Of a stretch of 48,344 bases of DNA, positions 28,450-38,504 are shown piece by piece (the first letter of the stretch is position 1; every line of letters starts with the position of its first letter). The translations under genes were made by a program, and so were the position numbers. The notes below the pieces were generated by a model. It was not told the origin of the DNA, did not search any database, and worked only from the letters and a program-made list of their open reading frames with translations. Source of the DNA: Cellulosimicrobium composti (GTDB taxonomy: Bacteria; Actinomycetota; Actinomycetes; Actinomycetales; Cellulomonadaceae); assembly GCF_009711085.1 (NCBI RefSeq), contig NZ_WMKA01000029.1, positions 1 through 48,344 of the forward strand, written 5' to 3'.

Positions 28450-29760
28450 ATGGCTTGGGTGATCGGCATCGCCGTCTTCGTGGTGGGCCTGGTGGTCTCC
28501 ATCGGCCTGCACGAGATCGGCCACATGGTGCCCGCGAAGCGGTTCGGCGTCCGGGTGAGCCAGTACATGGTCGGGTTCGGCCCGACGCTGTGGTCTCGCA
28601 CGAAGGGCGAGACGGAGTACGGCCTCAAGGCGGTCCCGCTCGGCGGCTACGTGCGGCTCGTCGGCATGTACCCGCCCGCACCGGCCGGAGCGCGTCCACG
28701 ACGGAACGGCTTCTTCTCGCAGGTCGTCGCCGACGCGCGGGACGCGAGCACGGAGGAGATCCGCCCCGGCGAGGAGCACCGGGCGTTCTACAACCTCTCC
28801 GCGCCCAAGAAGGTCGTCGTCATGCTCGGCGGCCCCGTCATGAACCTCCTCGTCGCCGTGGTGCTCACGCTCGTCGTCGCCGTGGGCATCGGCGTGCCGA
28901 CGGTGACGACGACGGTCGGCAACGTCACGCCGTGCGTCCCCCCGGCCGTCACGGCGGAGCAGAGCGAGTGCGGCGCGACCGACCCGCAGTCGCCGGCGGC
29001 CGCCGCCGGCCTCGAGGCGGGCGACACGATCGTCGCGTTCGACGGCGTCCCGGTCGACTCGTGGGACGAGCTGTCGGGGGCGATCCAGGGGGCCGCCGAC
29101 GAGACCGTGCCCGTCGTGGTGGAGCGCGACGGGCAGCGGGTCGAGCTCACCATGACGCCGGTCCCCGTCGAGCGGCAGGTGGTCGCGGCGGACGGCACCC
29201 TCGTGGTCGACGACGTGGGCGAGCCCGTCACGGAGCCCGCGGGGTACGTCGGGTTCACGCCGACCGCGGAGCGCCGGTCGGCCGGCGTCGGCCCCGCGCT
29301 CGAGCTGACGTGGCAGCAGGTCAGCGGCACCGTCGGCATCATCGCGACCCTCCCCGTCAAGGTCGCCGACGCCGCGTCCGCCGCGTTCGGCGGGGGCGAG
29401 CGGGACCCGAACGGCGTCGTGAGCATCGTCGGGGTCGGGCAGATCGCCGTCGCGATCGCCGACAGCGACAACGCCGTGGTGACGCAGGTCGCGGGGTTCC
29501 TCTCGCTGCTCGCCGCGCTCAACGTCGCGCTCTTCGTGTTCAACCTCATCCCGCTCCTGCCGCTCGACGGCGGGCACGTGGTGAACGCGCTCTACGAGGG
29601 GGCCAAGCGCACCGTCGCCCGGGTGCGGGGGCTCCCGCGCCCGGGTCCCGCGGACGTCGCCCGGATGATGCCGGTCGCGTACGTGATGTTCTTCGTCCTG
29701 CTCGGGGTCGGGGCGGTGCTCATCCTCGCCGACGTCCTGAACCCGATACGGCTCACCTAG
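28450..29760 (+). CDS. rseP: M50 site-2 intramembrane protease (RseP/Rip1 type)
   Basis: Site-2 proteases cut membrane-bound substrates such as anti-sigma factors within the bilayer. The 436-residue product has the zinc site HEIGH at 21-25 in the first helix and the second motif [14 protein letters not shown] in a late helix, with Asn and Asp in the expected places. A PDZ domain lies between ([20 protein letters not shown]). The final helix is [26 protein letters not shown] precedes the ATG. Position between dxr and ispG is that of M. tuberculosis rip1, which controls several sigma factors. The substrates here are unknown. The symbol rseP is used in the family sense. Confidence 0.93.
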   Translation: MAWVIGIAVFVVGLVVSIGLHEIGHMVPAKRFGVRVSQYMVGFGPTLWSRTKGETEYGLKAVPLGGYVRLVGMYPPAPAGARPRRNGFFSQVVADARDASTEEIRPGEEHRAFYNLSAPKKVVVMLGGPVMNLLVAVVLTLVVAVGIGVPTVTTTVGNVTPCVPPAVTAEQSECGATDPQSPAAAAGLEAGDTIVAFDGVPVDSWDELSGAIQGAADETVPVVVERDGQRVELTMTPVPVERQVVAADGTLVVDDVGEPVTEPAGYVGFTPTAERRSAGVGPALELTWQQVSGTVGIIATLPVKVADAASAAFGGGERDPNGVVSIVGVGQIAVAIADSDNAVVTQVAGFLSLLAALNVALFVFNLIPLLPLDGGHVVNALYEGAKRTVARVRGLPRPGPADVARMMPVAYVMFFVLLGVGAVLILADVLNPIRLT

Positions 29761-29763
29761 CGC

Positions 29764-29781
29764 CGCCGACCGCCGTCGGCG
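29764..29781 (+). terminator. Short hairpin after the M50 protease gene
   Basis: Positions 29764-29770 pair with 29775-29781 (7 bp, 4-nt loop), starting 4 nt after the stop. Modest stem, no U-tract. Confidence 0.45.
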
Positions 29782-29891
29782 TGCGCGCGCCCGGCGTCTC
29801 GCGCGTGGAGGGTCCGCGAAGATGCGCCGGACCCGGCGGGAAGGTGACGTCCCGGACACCCCCGACGTGCGGCGTCGGACGCCCGGCGGGG

Positions 29892-29897
29892 GATACT
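29892..29897 (+). promoter_or_regulatory. Candidate -10 of ispG
   Basis: GATACT ends 6 nt before the GTG at 29904. Same hexamer as before the gene at 1170. No ribosome binding site, so leaderless translation is inferred. Confidence 0.45.
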
Positions 29898-29903
29898 AGG
29901 GGC

Positions 29904-31067
<1,164 letters not shown>

Positions 31068-31074
31068 CGTCCCC

Positions 31075-32025
31075 GTGGCCCGCTGGCGTCCGTCCGTCCC
31101 GGCGTTGCGGCCACGGGCGCGCACCGGGCTCGACGCGCGGGCGCGCGTCCTCCTCGACGCGGACGTCCCGGAGGCGCTCGCGGTGTGCGCGGGCGACCCG
31201 GTCGCGTCGACGCTCGCGGCGGCACGGCTCGTCGTCGCCCAGCGTGCGGGCCTGCACGCCGCGGGCGGCCAGGCGTGGGGCTTCCCCGCGGCCGGGCCGC
31301 TCGAGGCCGTGTGCTGGGCGGGCGCGAACCTCGTCCCCGTGGTGCCCCGGACCCTCGACGCGTCACGCGCCGACGCGGCGGTCACGGCGTTCGCCGAGCT
31401 CGCGCGCCACGCGGGGCGGCGCTCGTCCTCGGTCGTGGGGGAGCGGGACGCGGTGCTCGCGCTGTGGGACCTGCTCGCCCCGCACTGGCCGAGCCCGCGC
31501 GAGATCCGCGCGAACCAGCCGTCGCTCGCGATCGACCGCGAGCCGGACGTCGCGCCGGACCCGGGCGTGCGCCGCTCCGTCCCGGCGGAGGTGCCGATCG
31601 TGCTCCCGGCGTGCGTGGCGATGTTCACCGAGGAGGTCGGCTACTCGCCCGTCGAGGGCGGAGGGCGCGCGTACGAGGAGCGCGTGCGCTCGCTCGTGCT
31701 CGCCGGCCGCTCGTTCGTCCGGACGGCGGGGGAGCGCGAGGGCGCGCCGCACGTCGTGTTCAAGGCAGAGCTCGGCGCGGTGACGCCGCTCGTCGCGCAG
31801 GTGCAGGGCGTGTGGGTCGACCCGCGGTACCGCGGCCAGGGCCTCGCGGCGCCCGGGATGGCCGCCGTCGTGCGGCTCGCGCGCGAGGTGCACGGCGACG
31901 GCGCGGCCGGGCACCGCCCGGCCGTCGTCTCGCTCTACGTCAACGACTACAACACGCGCGCGCTCGCCACGTACCGGCGGGTCGGGTTCGAGCAGGTCGG
32001 CACGTACGCGACCGTGCTGTTCTGA
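31075..32025 (+). CDS. GNAT-family acetyltransferase with DUF4081-like N-terminal domain
   Basis: The 316-residue product joins an N-terminal domain of about 170 residues (DUF4081-like, with VVAQRAGLHAAGGQAWGFP and NLVPVVPRTLDAS) to a C-terminal GNAT domain. The acetyl-CoA loop is VWVDPRYRGQGLAAPGMAAV, followed by VSLYVNDYNTRALATYRRVG. The gene starts 7 nt after ispG, so it is part of that unit; M. tuberculosis has the same arrangement (Rv2868c-Rv2867c). The substrate is unknown. The start codon GTG at 31075 has no strong ribosome binding site, fitting read-through coupling from ispG. Confidence 0.85.
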   Translation: MARWRPSVPALRPRARTGLDARARVLLDADVPEALAVCAGDPVASTLAAARLVVAQRAGLHAAGGQAWGFPAAGPLEAVCWAGANLVPVVPRTLDASRADAAVTAFAELARHAGRRSSSVVGERDAVLALWDLLAPHWPSPREIRANQPSLAIDREPDVAPDPGVRRSVPAEVPIVLPACVAMFTEEVGYSPVEGGGRAYEERVRSLVLAGRSFVRTAGEREGAPHVVFKAELGAVTPLVAQVQGVWVDPRYRGQGLAAPGMAAVVRLAREVHGDGAAGHRPAVVSLYVNDYNTRALATYRRVGFEQVGTYATVLF

Positions 32026-32046
32026 GTCCGGCGCCCGGCCCCGGCC

Positions 32047-32970
32047 TCACTTGAGCAGGCGCGACATCCGGCGGTCGGCGAGGACCTGCCCGCCCGTCTG
32101 GCACGTCGCGCAGTACTGCAGGCTGCGGTCGGCGAAGCTCACCTCGCGCACCGTGTCCCCGCACACGGGGCACGGCAGCCCCGTGCGTCCGTGCACGCGC
32201 ATCCCCGCGCGCTTGGCGTCCTTGAGCTCGGCGGCCGGCTTGCCCGACGACGCCGCGACCGCCTCGGCGAGCACCTCGCCCACGGCGGCGTGCACGCGCG
32301 CGACCTCGTCGGGCGTGAACGAGCGCGTCAGCTTGAACGGGCTCGTCCGGGCCGCGTGGAGGATCTCGTCGGAGTAGGCGTTGCCGATCCCCGCGATCGA
32401 CGACTGGTCGCGCAGCAGCCCCTTGACCTGCTGGTTGCGCGCCGCCATGAGCGCGCCGAGGGCCTCGGGCGTGAAGGCCGGGTCGAGCGGCTCGATCCCC
32501 AGCGTCTCGACGGCCCGCACCTCCTCGGGCCGACGCACCACGTGGACGGCGAGACGCTTGCGCGTCCCCGCCTCGGTGAGGTCGAAGCCCGACCCGTCGT
32601 CGAACCGCACGCGCAGCGCGAGCACCGCGGCCTTGCCGCCGCCGCCCCCGCCGAGACGCGGGCGCACCGGCGTCGTCGGGGCTTTCTCCGACCAGCGCAG
32701 CCACCCGGCCCGGGCGAGGTGGAACACGAGGTGGAGCTCGGCGTCGGGCGCCGTGGTCGCCGGGCCGCCCGGAGGCTGCGCGAGCACCAGGTCGAGCCAC
32801 TTGCCGTGCCGTCGCGCCCCCACGACGACCCGGCCGATGAGCGCCGTCACCGGCGGGTCGAACGTCTTGAGCGCGGCGATCTGCGCGACGTCCGCGGTGA
32901 CGACGGTGCGGCCGGTCGCGCGGTCGTCGAGGAACCGGACGAGGGCCTCGACCTCGGGCAGCTCGGGCAT
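32047..32970 (-). CDS. Fpg/Nei-family DNA glycosylase
   Basis: The 307-residue product belongs to the formamidopyrimidine-DNA glycosylase/endonuclease VIII family, which removes oxidised bases and nicks the abasic site. The start [10 protein letters not shown] exposes the catalytic Pro after Met removal and the neighbouring Glu. RRHGKWLDL carries the conserved Lys. The helix-two-turn-helix region is [18 protein letters not shown]. The C-terminal zinc finger has four Cys in CPVCGD and YCATC, with 16 residues between the pairs. I cannot assign Fpg versus Nei specificity from motifs. It reads against its neighbours and is divergent from proS, with only 33 bp between the two starts. Confidence 0.9.
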   Translation of the reverse strand: MPELPEVEALVRFLDDRATGRTVVTADVAQIAALKTFDPPVTALIGRVVVGARRHGKWLDLVLAQPPGGPATTAPDAELHLVFHLARAGWLRWSEKAPTTPVRPRLGGGGGGKAAVLALRVRFDDGSGFDLTEAGTRKRLAVHVVRRPEEVRAVETLGIEPLDPAFTPEALGALMAARNQQVKGLLRDQSSIAGIGNAYSDEILHAARTSPFKLTRSFTPDEVARVHAAVGEVLAEAVAASSGKPAAELKDAKRAGMRVHGRTGLPCPVCGDTVREVSFADRSLQYCATCQTGGQVLADRRMSRLLK

Positions 32971-32990
32971 GGGGACATCCTCCCCGCCGG

Positions 32991-32996
32991 TAGGGT
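32991..32996 (+). promoter_or_regulatory. Candidate -10 of proS, in a 33-bp divergent gap
   Basis: TAGGGT ends 7 nt before the proS ATG at 33004, so transcription would start at or next to the start codon. The -35 region would fall inside the divergent glycosylase gene. Confidence 0.5.
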
Positions 32997-33003
32997 GGGG
33001 CGC

Positions 33004-34878
33004 ATGTCTTCCGTCACGTCCGGCGCGCCCGCCGCGGGCTCCACCCGTGTCCGGGGCGCCGACCTCCTGCGCCTGTCCACCCTGTTCGTCCGGACGCTGC
33101 GCGAGGACCCGGCCGACGCCGAGGTCGCGAGCCACAAGCTCCTCGTGCGGGCGGGCTACATCCGTCGTGCCGCCCCCGGCATCTACACCTGGCTCCCGCT
33201 CGGCCTGCGCGTGCTGCGCAAGGTCGAGGACGTGGTCCGCGAGGAGATGGCGGCCGCGGGCGCGCAGGAGGTGCACTTCCCGGCGCTGCTGCCCAAGGAG
33301 CCGTACGAGGCGACGGGCCGCTGGACGGAGTACGGACCCAACATCTTCCGGCTCAAGGACCGCAAGGAGGCCGACTACCTCCTCGCGCCCACGCACGAGG
33401 AGATGTTCACGCTCCTCGTCAAGGACCTGTACTCGTCGTACAAGGACCTGCCGCTGACGATCTACCAGATCCAGACCAAGTACCGCGACGAGGCGCGCCC
33501 GCGCGCGGGCCTCATCCGCGGCCGCGAGTTCGTCATGAAGGACGCCTACTCGTTCGACACGACGGACGAGGGCCTCGAGCGCTCGTACGAGGCGCAGCGC
33601 GCGGCGTACCGGCGCATCTTCGACCGGCTCGGTCTCGAGTACGTGATCGTCGCCGCGACGTCCGGCGCCATGGGCGGCTCGCGCTCGGAGGAGTTCCTCA
33701 CCCCGACCGCGATCGGCGAGGACACGTTCGTGCGCTCGCCGGGCGGGTACGCGGCGAACGTCGAGGCGGTCGTCACGCCCGTCCCCGAGGACGTCGACTA
33801 CGCCGACGCCCCGGCCGCGCACGTCGAGGACACGCCCGACACCCCGACGATCGAGTCGCTCGTCGCGCTCGCGAACGCGCGCTTCCCGCGCCCCGACCGC
33901 GCGTGGACGGCGGCGGACACGCTGAAGAACGTCGTGCTCGCGCTCACGCACCCCGACGGCCGCCGCGAGGTCGTCGTCGTCGGGCTGCCCGGCGACCGCG
34001 AGGTGGACCTCAAGCGCGTCGGCGCGGCGTTCGAGCCCGCCGAGGTCGAGCCCGCCACGGACGCCGACTTCGCCGCGCACCCCGAGCTCGTCAAGGGCTA
34101 CATCGGCCCGCAGGTCCTCGGCCCGAACGCGCGCCGCGAGGCCCCCGCGGACGCGACCGTCGCCGAGGGCGAGGTGCCCGAGCGGCACTCGGTGCGCTAC
34201 CTCCTCGACCCGCGCGTCGTCGCGGGCACGCGCTGGATCACCGGAGCGAACGAGCCCGGCAAGCACGTGTTCGACCTCGTGGCCGAGCGGGACTTCGCCG
34301 CCGACGGCACCGTCGAGGCCGCCGAGGTGCGCGCGGGCGACCCCGCGCCCGACGGGTCGGGCCCGCTCGAGCTCGCGCGAGGCATCGAGATCGGCCACAT
34401 CTTCGCGCTCGGGCGCAAGTACGCCCAGGCGCTCGGCCTCACCGTGCTCGACGAGAACGGCAAGCAGGTCGTCGTGACCATGGGCTCGTACGGCATCGGC
34501 GTCACGCGCGTGCTCGCGGCGCTCGCGGAGGCCAACCACGACGACGCCGGGCTCGCGTGGCCCGCGCACGTCGCGCCGGCGCACGTGCACGTGCTCGCCA
34601 CGGGCAAGGACGCGAGCGTGTTCGAGGAGGCCGAGCGCCTCGCGACCGAGCTCACGGCCCGGGGCGTCGAGGTCGTCTACGACGACCGTCCCAAGGTCTC
34701 GCCCGGCGTGAAGTTCAAGGACGCCGAGCTGCTCGGCGTGCCGCTCCTGCTCGTCGTGGGCCGCGGCCTCGCCGACGGCGTCGTCGAGGTCCGCCCGCGC
34801 GCGGGCGAGTCGGTCCAGGTGCCCGTCGCGGACGCCGTCGAGCACGTCGCGGCCCGCGTGGCCGAGCTGCTCGGCTGA
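33004..34878 (+). CDS. proS: Prolyl-tRNA synthetase, bacterial type
   Basis: ProS charges tRNA-Pro. The 624-residue product is the bacterial form with a class II catalytic core interrupted by a YbaK-like editing domain of about 180 residues. Core motifs: [20 protein letters not shown], motif 2 region [23 protein letters not shown], then [19 protein letters not shown]. The insertion runs from about residue 265 to 440. Motif 3 follows in [18 protein letters not shown], and the anticodon-binding domain at the end has [22 protein letters not shown]. The ATG at 33004 appears to be used without a leader. A 7-bp hairpin follows the stop by 14 nt. Confidence 0.97.
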   Translation: MSSVTSGAPAAGSTRVRGADLLRLSTLFVRTLREDPADAEVASHKLLVRAGYIRRAAPGIYTWLPLGLRVLRKVEDVVREEMAAAGAQEVHFPALLPKEPYEATGRWTEYGPNIFRLKDRKEADYLLAPTHEEMFTLLVKDLYSSYKDLPLTIYQIQTKYRDEARPRAGLIRGREFVMKDAYSFDTTDEGLERSYEAQRAAYRRIFDRLGLEYVIVAATSGAMGGSRSEEFLTPTAIGEDTFVRSPGGYAANVEAVVTPVPEDVDYADAPAAHVEDTPDTPTIESLVALANARFPRPDRAWTAADTLKNVVLALTHPDGRREVVVVGLPGDREVDLKRVGAAFEPAEVEPATDADFAAHPELVKGYIGPQVLGPNARREAPADATVAEGEVPERHSVRYLLDPRVVAGTRWITGANEPGKHVFDLVAERDFAADGTVEAAEVRAGDPAPDGSGPLELARGIEIGHIFALGRKYAQALGLTVLDENGKQVVVTMGSYGIGVTRVLAALAEANHDDAGLAWPAHVAPAHVHVLATGKDASVFEEAERLATELTARGVEVVYDDRPKVSPGVKFKDAELLGVPLLLVVGRGLADGVVEVRPRAGESVQVPVADAVEHVAARVAELLG

Positions 34879-34892
34879 CGCGCCGTGCGGGG

Positions 34893-34910
34893 GGACCGGT
34901 GCGCCGGTCC
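34893..34910 (+). terminator. Hairpin after proS
   Basis: GGACCGG (34893-34899) pairs with CCGGTCC (34904-34910) around loop TGCG, 14 nt after the proS stop. Confidence 0.55.
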
Positions 34911-34922
34911 TCGCGCGCCGCG

Positions 34923-34978
34923 GCGTCACCCACATCGCGTCACCCTCGTGGCGTCACCTTGGTGGCATCACCCGTGTC
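34923..34978. repeat. Four tandem 14-bp degenerate repeats
   Basis: Copies start at 34923, 34937, 34951 and 34965, each beginning GCGTCACCC or a one-base to two-base variant. The last five bases of each unit vary. They lie between the convergent ends of proS and the lipoprotein gene, so they are downstream of both genes. Confidence 0.7.
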
Positions 34979-35026
34979 GGCGTCGGCGTCGTCGTGGTGT
35001 CGGTCCTGCGGCGGCACCTGCGGGCG

Positions 35027-36112
35027 TCAGCCCGCGGCCCGCTCCGGGAGCCCGGGGAACGCGACGGGCTCGGCGCCCCACGCGACCGCGCTCGCCCACG
35101 TCTCCGCGAGGAGCGCGACCGCGGCGGACCGTGACGACGCGGCGGCGGTGGCGACGAGGCTCGCGTACGCCTGCGCGAGGTCGGACTCGACCTGACGCGC
35201 GAGCGCGGCGGCGTCCTGGTCGTCGGGGAGCGCGTAGGCGACGCGCCGCGGGTCCTGCGCGGTCCCGTCGGTGCCCGCGACCACCGCCCACGCCTGGGCG
35301 CGCGCCCGGTGCTCGGCCGCGCGCGCGACGGCGGCGGTGCGCACGTCCCCGTCGGTCTGGGCCGCGCGCACCTCGTAGCCGTACCCGGCGGCGTCCTCGC
35401 TCTCGACGAGCGTCGCGAGGTCCGCGGCGCCGACCCCCGCCGGCGCGTCCTCGACGACGGGCGCGGGCGGGACCGCGGCGTCCGGGACGGTCGAGCCGGT
35501 GACCGCGGCGAGCCGCTGCGCCGTGAGGTGCTCGGACGCGGCGACGGACGCGAGGAGGCGCGCGAGCCCGGCGTCGGGCACGACGTCGGCCGAGGCGCCG
35601 GCGCGCTGCGCGGCGTCGACGAGCGCCGCGACCACGTCGTCGGTCGCGACGTCGCCTGTCGTGACGCCATCGGTCGCGGCCTCCTCCGGCGCGGGCTCGT
35701 CCGGTGCGCCGTCCGCACCCACCGACGCGCCGTCGTCGGGGTCGAGGAGGTCGCCCAGGCCCGAGTCGTAGACGCCGCCGAGCGCGTCGGCGTGCTGCGT
35801 CGCGAACGTGGACGCCTGCTCGAGCACCTCCAGGGCCGCCGGGTCGGTGACGAGCGGCGTGACGTCCGCCACGAGACCGGCGACCGCGAGCGCGTCGTCC
35901 ACGGCGCCCGCGCGCGCCGTCTCGACCGCGTCGGGGGAGGGCTCGGCGGGCGGCGGCGTCTCGAGGCGGACGCCGCACCCGGCCGCCAGGACGCTCGTCG
36001 CGAGGACCGCCGCGAGCACCGGCACGACGGCGTGCGCCCGGCGGCTCGTGCGGGCCGCGCGGGGCCGTCGGGGCCGTGCCGCGGCGTCGTCCGGGGTCGC
36101 GTGGGGAGTCAT
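35027..36112 (-). CDS. Ala-rich lipoprotein with DUF4439 (ferritin-like) domain
   Basis: From the ATG at 36110-36112 the product has 361 residues. A basic N-terminus and a hydrophobic stretch end in a lipobox (VLAAGC, Cys at about residue 45), so it is a predicted membrane-anchored lipoprotein on the outer face. A region rich in Ala, Asp, Val and Glu follows. The last 140 residues resemble DUF4439, a ferritin-like four-helix domain: YGYEVRAAQTD, RAEHRARAQAW-like helices and the ending AVAWGAEPVAFPGLPE. The catalytic metal ligands of true ferritins are not evident. It is divergent from rimP, where M. tuberculosis also has an Ala-rich membrane protein (Rv2843). Function unknown. Confidence 0.82.
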   Translation of the reverse strand: MTPHATPDDAAARPRRPRAARTSRRAHAVVPVLAAVLATSVLAAGCGVRLETPPPAEPSPDAVETARAGAVDDALAVAGLVADVTPLVTDPAALEVLEQASTFATQHADALGGVYDSGLGDLLDPDDGASVGADGAPDEPAPEEAATDGVTTGDVATDDVVAALVDAAQRAGASADVVPDAGLARLLASVAASEHLTAQRLAAVTGSTVPDAAVPPAPVVEDAPAGVGAADLATLVESEDAAGYGYEVRAAQTDGDVRTAAVARAAEHRARAQAWAVVAGTDGTAQDPRRVAYALPDDQDAAALARQVESDLAQAYASLVATAAASSRSAAVALLAETWASAVAWGAEPVAFPGLPERAAG

Positions 36113-36150
36113 CGGGGGCGATGATGTCACGTTCGGGGCCTGCGAGTCGT

Positions 36151-36156
36151 TAGGCT
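36151..36156 (+). promoter_or_regulatory. Candidate -10 of rimP-nusA
   Basis: TAGGCT (36151-36156) matches the hexamer before ffh. The transcript would have a leader of about 100 nt before rimP. It shares a 148-bp divergent region with the lipoprotein gene. Confidence 0.45.
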
Positions 36157-36260
36157 GGTCCCCGGTCGAACGTCCCGGCGAGCGGATCGCCGGGAGAACC
36201 GCGACAACAACACACCGGTCGTCTGGGTACCCGGCGTGGGACACGGACAGGAGCTGAGTG

Positions 36261-36878
36261 ATGGCAGGGCAGGCGGGCGGTCAGCCCGGCAAGGCATCAG
36301 GAGGCGACGCGGCGACGCACGCGCTCCGCGAGAGCGTCCGCGAGGCCGTCGAGCCCGCGGTCCGCGACGCAGGACTCCACCTCGAGGACGTCGCGGTGTC
36401 GCGCGCCGGCGCGCGGTCGGTGGTGCGGGTCGTCCTCGACCTCCCGGACGACGTCGAGGGCAACCTCGACCTCGACACCGTGGCCGAGGCGACGCGCCCG
36501 ATCTCGACCGCGCTCGACGCGGTCGACCGGCTCCACGGTGCGTACACGCTCGAGGTCTCCACGCCCGGCACCGACCGCCCGCTCACCGAGCCGCGCCACT
36601 TCCGGCGCGCGCGCGGCCGTCTCGTGCGCCTCGTGCTCGCCGACGGCGGCACGGTCGAGGGGCGCCTGCGGTCCGGCTCCCCGGTCGAGACCGAGCTGCA
36701 CCTGGACGTCCCCGGCAAGCGCGGGGTCGTGACGGAGCGCGTCGTGCCTCTGGCGGACGTCGTCCGTGGCCACGTGGAGGTCGAGCTCAAGCGTGCGCTC
36801 GAGGCCGACCTGCCCGGGCTCGACGACGCGGACGACGCCTCGACCGACGACACGACCGCCCACGACGAGGAGGCCTGA
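36261..36878 (+). CDS. rimP: Ribosome maturation factor RimP
   Basis: RimP is needed for efficient 30S maturation. The ATG at 36261 is 7 nt after AGGAG (36249-36253); the GTG at 36258 is too close. The product has 205 residues. A Gly/Ala-rich N-terminus of about 18 residues precedes the alpha-beta domain (LREAVEPAV-type helix, [61 protein letters not shown]) and the SH3-like C-terminal domain. An acidic Asp/Glu/Thr tail ends the protein. nusA starts 2 nt after the stop; rimP-nusA-ylxR-infB is the classical operon. Confidence 0.95.
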   Translation: MAGQAGGQPGKASGGDAATHALRESVREAVEPAVRDAGLHLEDVAVSRAGARSVVRVVLDLPDDVEGNLDLDTVAEATRPISTALDAVDRLHGAYTLEVSTPGTDRPLTEPRHFRRARGRLVRLVLADGGTVEGRLRSGSPVETELHLDVPGKRGVVTERVVPLADVVRGHVEVELKRALEADLPGLDDADDASTDDTTAHDEEA

Positions 36879-36880
36879 CG

Positions 36881-37942
36881 ATGGACGTGGACATGAGCGC
36901 GCTGCGCCTGCTGGAGCGCGAGAGGGACATCAGCCTCGACGTCCTGGTCGCCGCGATCGAGCAGGCCCTGCTGTCGGCCTACCACCGGACCCCGGACGCG
37001 TACACCCGCGCGCGCGTCGAGCTCGACCGCAAGACGGGGCACGTGACGGTGTGGGCGCGCGAGGAGCTGCCCGCGCCCGAGTCCGACGACCCCGACGTGC
37101 CGCGCGGCCCGGTCGAGTACGGTCCCGAGTTCGACCACACCCCGGCCGACTTCGGCCGGATCGCCACGTCGACGGCGCGTCAGGTCATCGTGCAGCGACT
37201 GCGCGACGCGGAGGACGACCAGATCCTCGGCACGTTCCGCGGCAAGGAGGGCGAGGTCCTCGCGGGCGTCATCCAGCAGGGGCGCGACCCGCGCGTCGTG
37301 CTCGTCGACGTCGGCGGCACGGAGGCCGTGCTCCCGCCCCACGAGCAGGTGCCGACCGAGGAGTACGTGCACGGCGAGCGTCTGCGCGCGTACGTGCTCG
37401 AGGTCGCGCGGGGAATGAAGGGCGCGCAGATCACGTTGAGCCGGACGCACCCGAACCTCGTGCGCAAGCTCTTCGAGCTCGAGGTGCCCGAGGTCGCGGA
37501 CGGATCGGTCGAGATCACCGCGATCGCCCGCGAGGCGGGCCACCGCACCAAGGTCGCGGTGCGGTCGCGCGTCCCGGGCCTGGGGGCCAAGGGTGCGTGC
37601 ATCGGTCCGATGGGCTCCCGCGTGCGGGCCGTCATGGCCGAGCTGCACGGGGAGAAGATCGACATCGTCGACCACAGCGACGACCCGGCCCAGTTCGTGG
37701 CCAACGCGCTGTCCCCGGCGCGTGTGTCCTCCGTCACGGTCGTCGACGAGGCGGCTCGCGCCGCGCGCGTCGTCGTCCCGGACTTCCAGCTCTCGCTCGC
37801 GATCGGCAAGGAGGGGCAGAACGCCCGCCTCGCCGCCAAGCTCACGGGCTGGCGCATCGACATCCGCTCGGACGAGGGCGGCGCGCCGGCCGAGGGGTCG
37901 GACGGGGCCGCTCCCGCAGGTCCTCGCACTGCCGACCGGTAG
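36881..37942 (+). CDS. nusA: Transcription termination/antitermination factor NusA
   Basis: NusA binds RNA polymerase and nascent RNA to control pausing, termination and antitermination. The ATG at 36881 has AGGAGG (36868-36873) 7 nt upstream. The product has 353 residues, typical for actinobacteria, whose NusA lacks the extra C-terminal acidic repeats of E. coli. N-terminal domain: [23 protein letters not shown]1 domain about residues 120-190 with [19 protein letters not shown]. Then two KH domains: [22 protein letters not shown] and [19 protein letters not shown]. The ending is a short Gly/Ala tail. Confidence 0.97.
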   Translation: MDVDMSALRLLERERDISLDVLVAAIEQALLSAYHRTPDAYTRARVELDRKTGHVTVWAREELPAPESDDPDVPRGPVEYGPEFDHTPADFGRIATSTARQVIVQRLRDAEDDQILGTFRGKEGEVLAGVIQQGRDPRVVLVDVGGTEAVLPPHEQVPTEEYVHGERLRAYVLEVARGMKGAQITLSRTHPNLVRKLFELEVPEVADGSVEITAIAREAGHRTKVAVRSRVPGLGAKGACIGPMGSRVRAVMAELHGEKIDIVDHSDDPAQFVANALSPARVSSVTVVDEAARAARVVVPDFQLSLAIGKEGQNARLAAKLTGWRIDIRSDEGGAPAEGSDGAAPAGPRTADR

Positions 37943-37983
37943 TTGCCGGGCGTGGAACGGTCACGGATGACGGGTCGGCGCGG

Positions 37984-37989
37984 TAGACT
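37984..37989 (+). promoter_or_regulatory. Internal promoter -10 before ylxR-infB
   Basis: TAGACT (37984-37989), identical to the rpsB -10, lies 35 nt before the ylxR ATG. TCACGG (37961-37966) with a 17-bp spacer is a poor -35. It would let ylxR and infB be transcribed independently of rimP-nusA. Confidence 0.5.
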
Positions 37990-38023
37990 GTCATCGACCG
38001 GGCCGCGCGCCCGCACCTCGACC

Positions 38024-38347
38024 ATGCCCCCGGACACCACGACCCGCCCCGTCCCGACGGGCCCGGGTCCTGTCCGCACGTGCGTCGGATGCCGGGAGCG
38101 CGACCTGCGGTCAGCTCTTCTCCGTCTGGTCCTCGACCGGTCCGGCGCGAGCACCGACGAGCCGCGGCTCGTGGTGGACGCCGGGCGGTCGCTGCCGGGT
38201 CGCGGTGCGTGGCTCCACGCGTCGACCCGGTGCCTCGAGGCGGCGGAACGCCGGCGGGCCGTCCCGCGGGCCCTGCGCGTCGCGGGGCCCCTCGACCTCG
38301 CCGCGGTCCGCACCGTGATCGAGGCGCAGGCGGAGGAGCACGGCTGA
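38024..38347 (+). CDS. ylxR: YlxR (DUF448) nucleic-acid-binding protein
   Basis: The 107-residue product has the family signature VRTCVGCRERDLRSALLRLV near the N-terminus and GRGAWLHASTRCLEAA in the middle. In other bacteria YlxR sits between nusA and infB and has been reported to bind RNA or influence transcription. The ATG at 38024 lies 34 nt after a TAGACT -10 and just before the conserved block. An open frame upstream to 37943 would overlap that promoter and lacks conserved sequence. A hairpin and a repeat-rich leader separate it from infB. Confidence 0.9.
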   Translation: MPPDTTTRPVPTGPGPVRTCVGCRERDLRSALLRLVLDRSGASTDEPRLVVDAGRSLPGRGAWLHASTRCLEAAERRRAVPRALRVAGPLDLAAVRTVIEAQAEEHG

Positions 38348-38358
38348 GCCATGCGTCA

Positions 38359-38379
38359 CGGTCCCGTCCCGCGGGACCG
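38359..38379 (+). terminator. Hairpin between ylxR and infB
   Basis: CGGTCCCG (38359-38366) pairs with CGGGACCG (38372-38379) around a 5-nt loop, 12 nt after the ylxR stop. It may partly terminate or stabilise the mRNA end. Confidence 0.5.
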
Positions 38380-38418
38380 CACTGCACGACACGTCGACAA
38401 GGAAGCGGGTTAGAAGCC

Positions 38419-38462
38419 GATGGGCACCCGATGAGTACCCAGCGATGAGCACCCAGCACTAA
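38419..38462 (+). other. Tandem repeats forming three overlapping mini-ORFs in the infB leader
   Basis: Near-identical units begin at 38419 (11 bp), 38430 (14 bp) and 38444 (14 bp), each starting GATG. They encode MGTR-stop (38420-38434), MSTQR-stop (38431-38448) and MSTQH-stop (38445-38462). Each stop overlaps the next start as ATGA. They end 42 nt before infB. Whether they are translated is unknown; ribosome binding sites are weak. Confidence 0.5.
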
Positions 38463-38504
38463 CGACGGTCCTCCCTGTCCGGGGCGGGCCGAGACAGGAG
38501 AGTT

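Noticed and set aside
26956-29859. A 967-codon reverse-strand open frame opposite dxr and the M50 protease gene
   Set aside because: Same reason: an antisense shadow, rich in Arg/His/Asp/Gly, without any domain.
32971-34935. Extension of the Fpg/Nei reading frame upstream across proS on the reverse strand
   Set aside because: The family must begin at the Pro after [10 protein letters not shown], so the upstream part is only an open shadow of proS.
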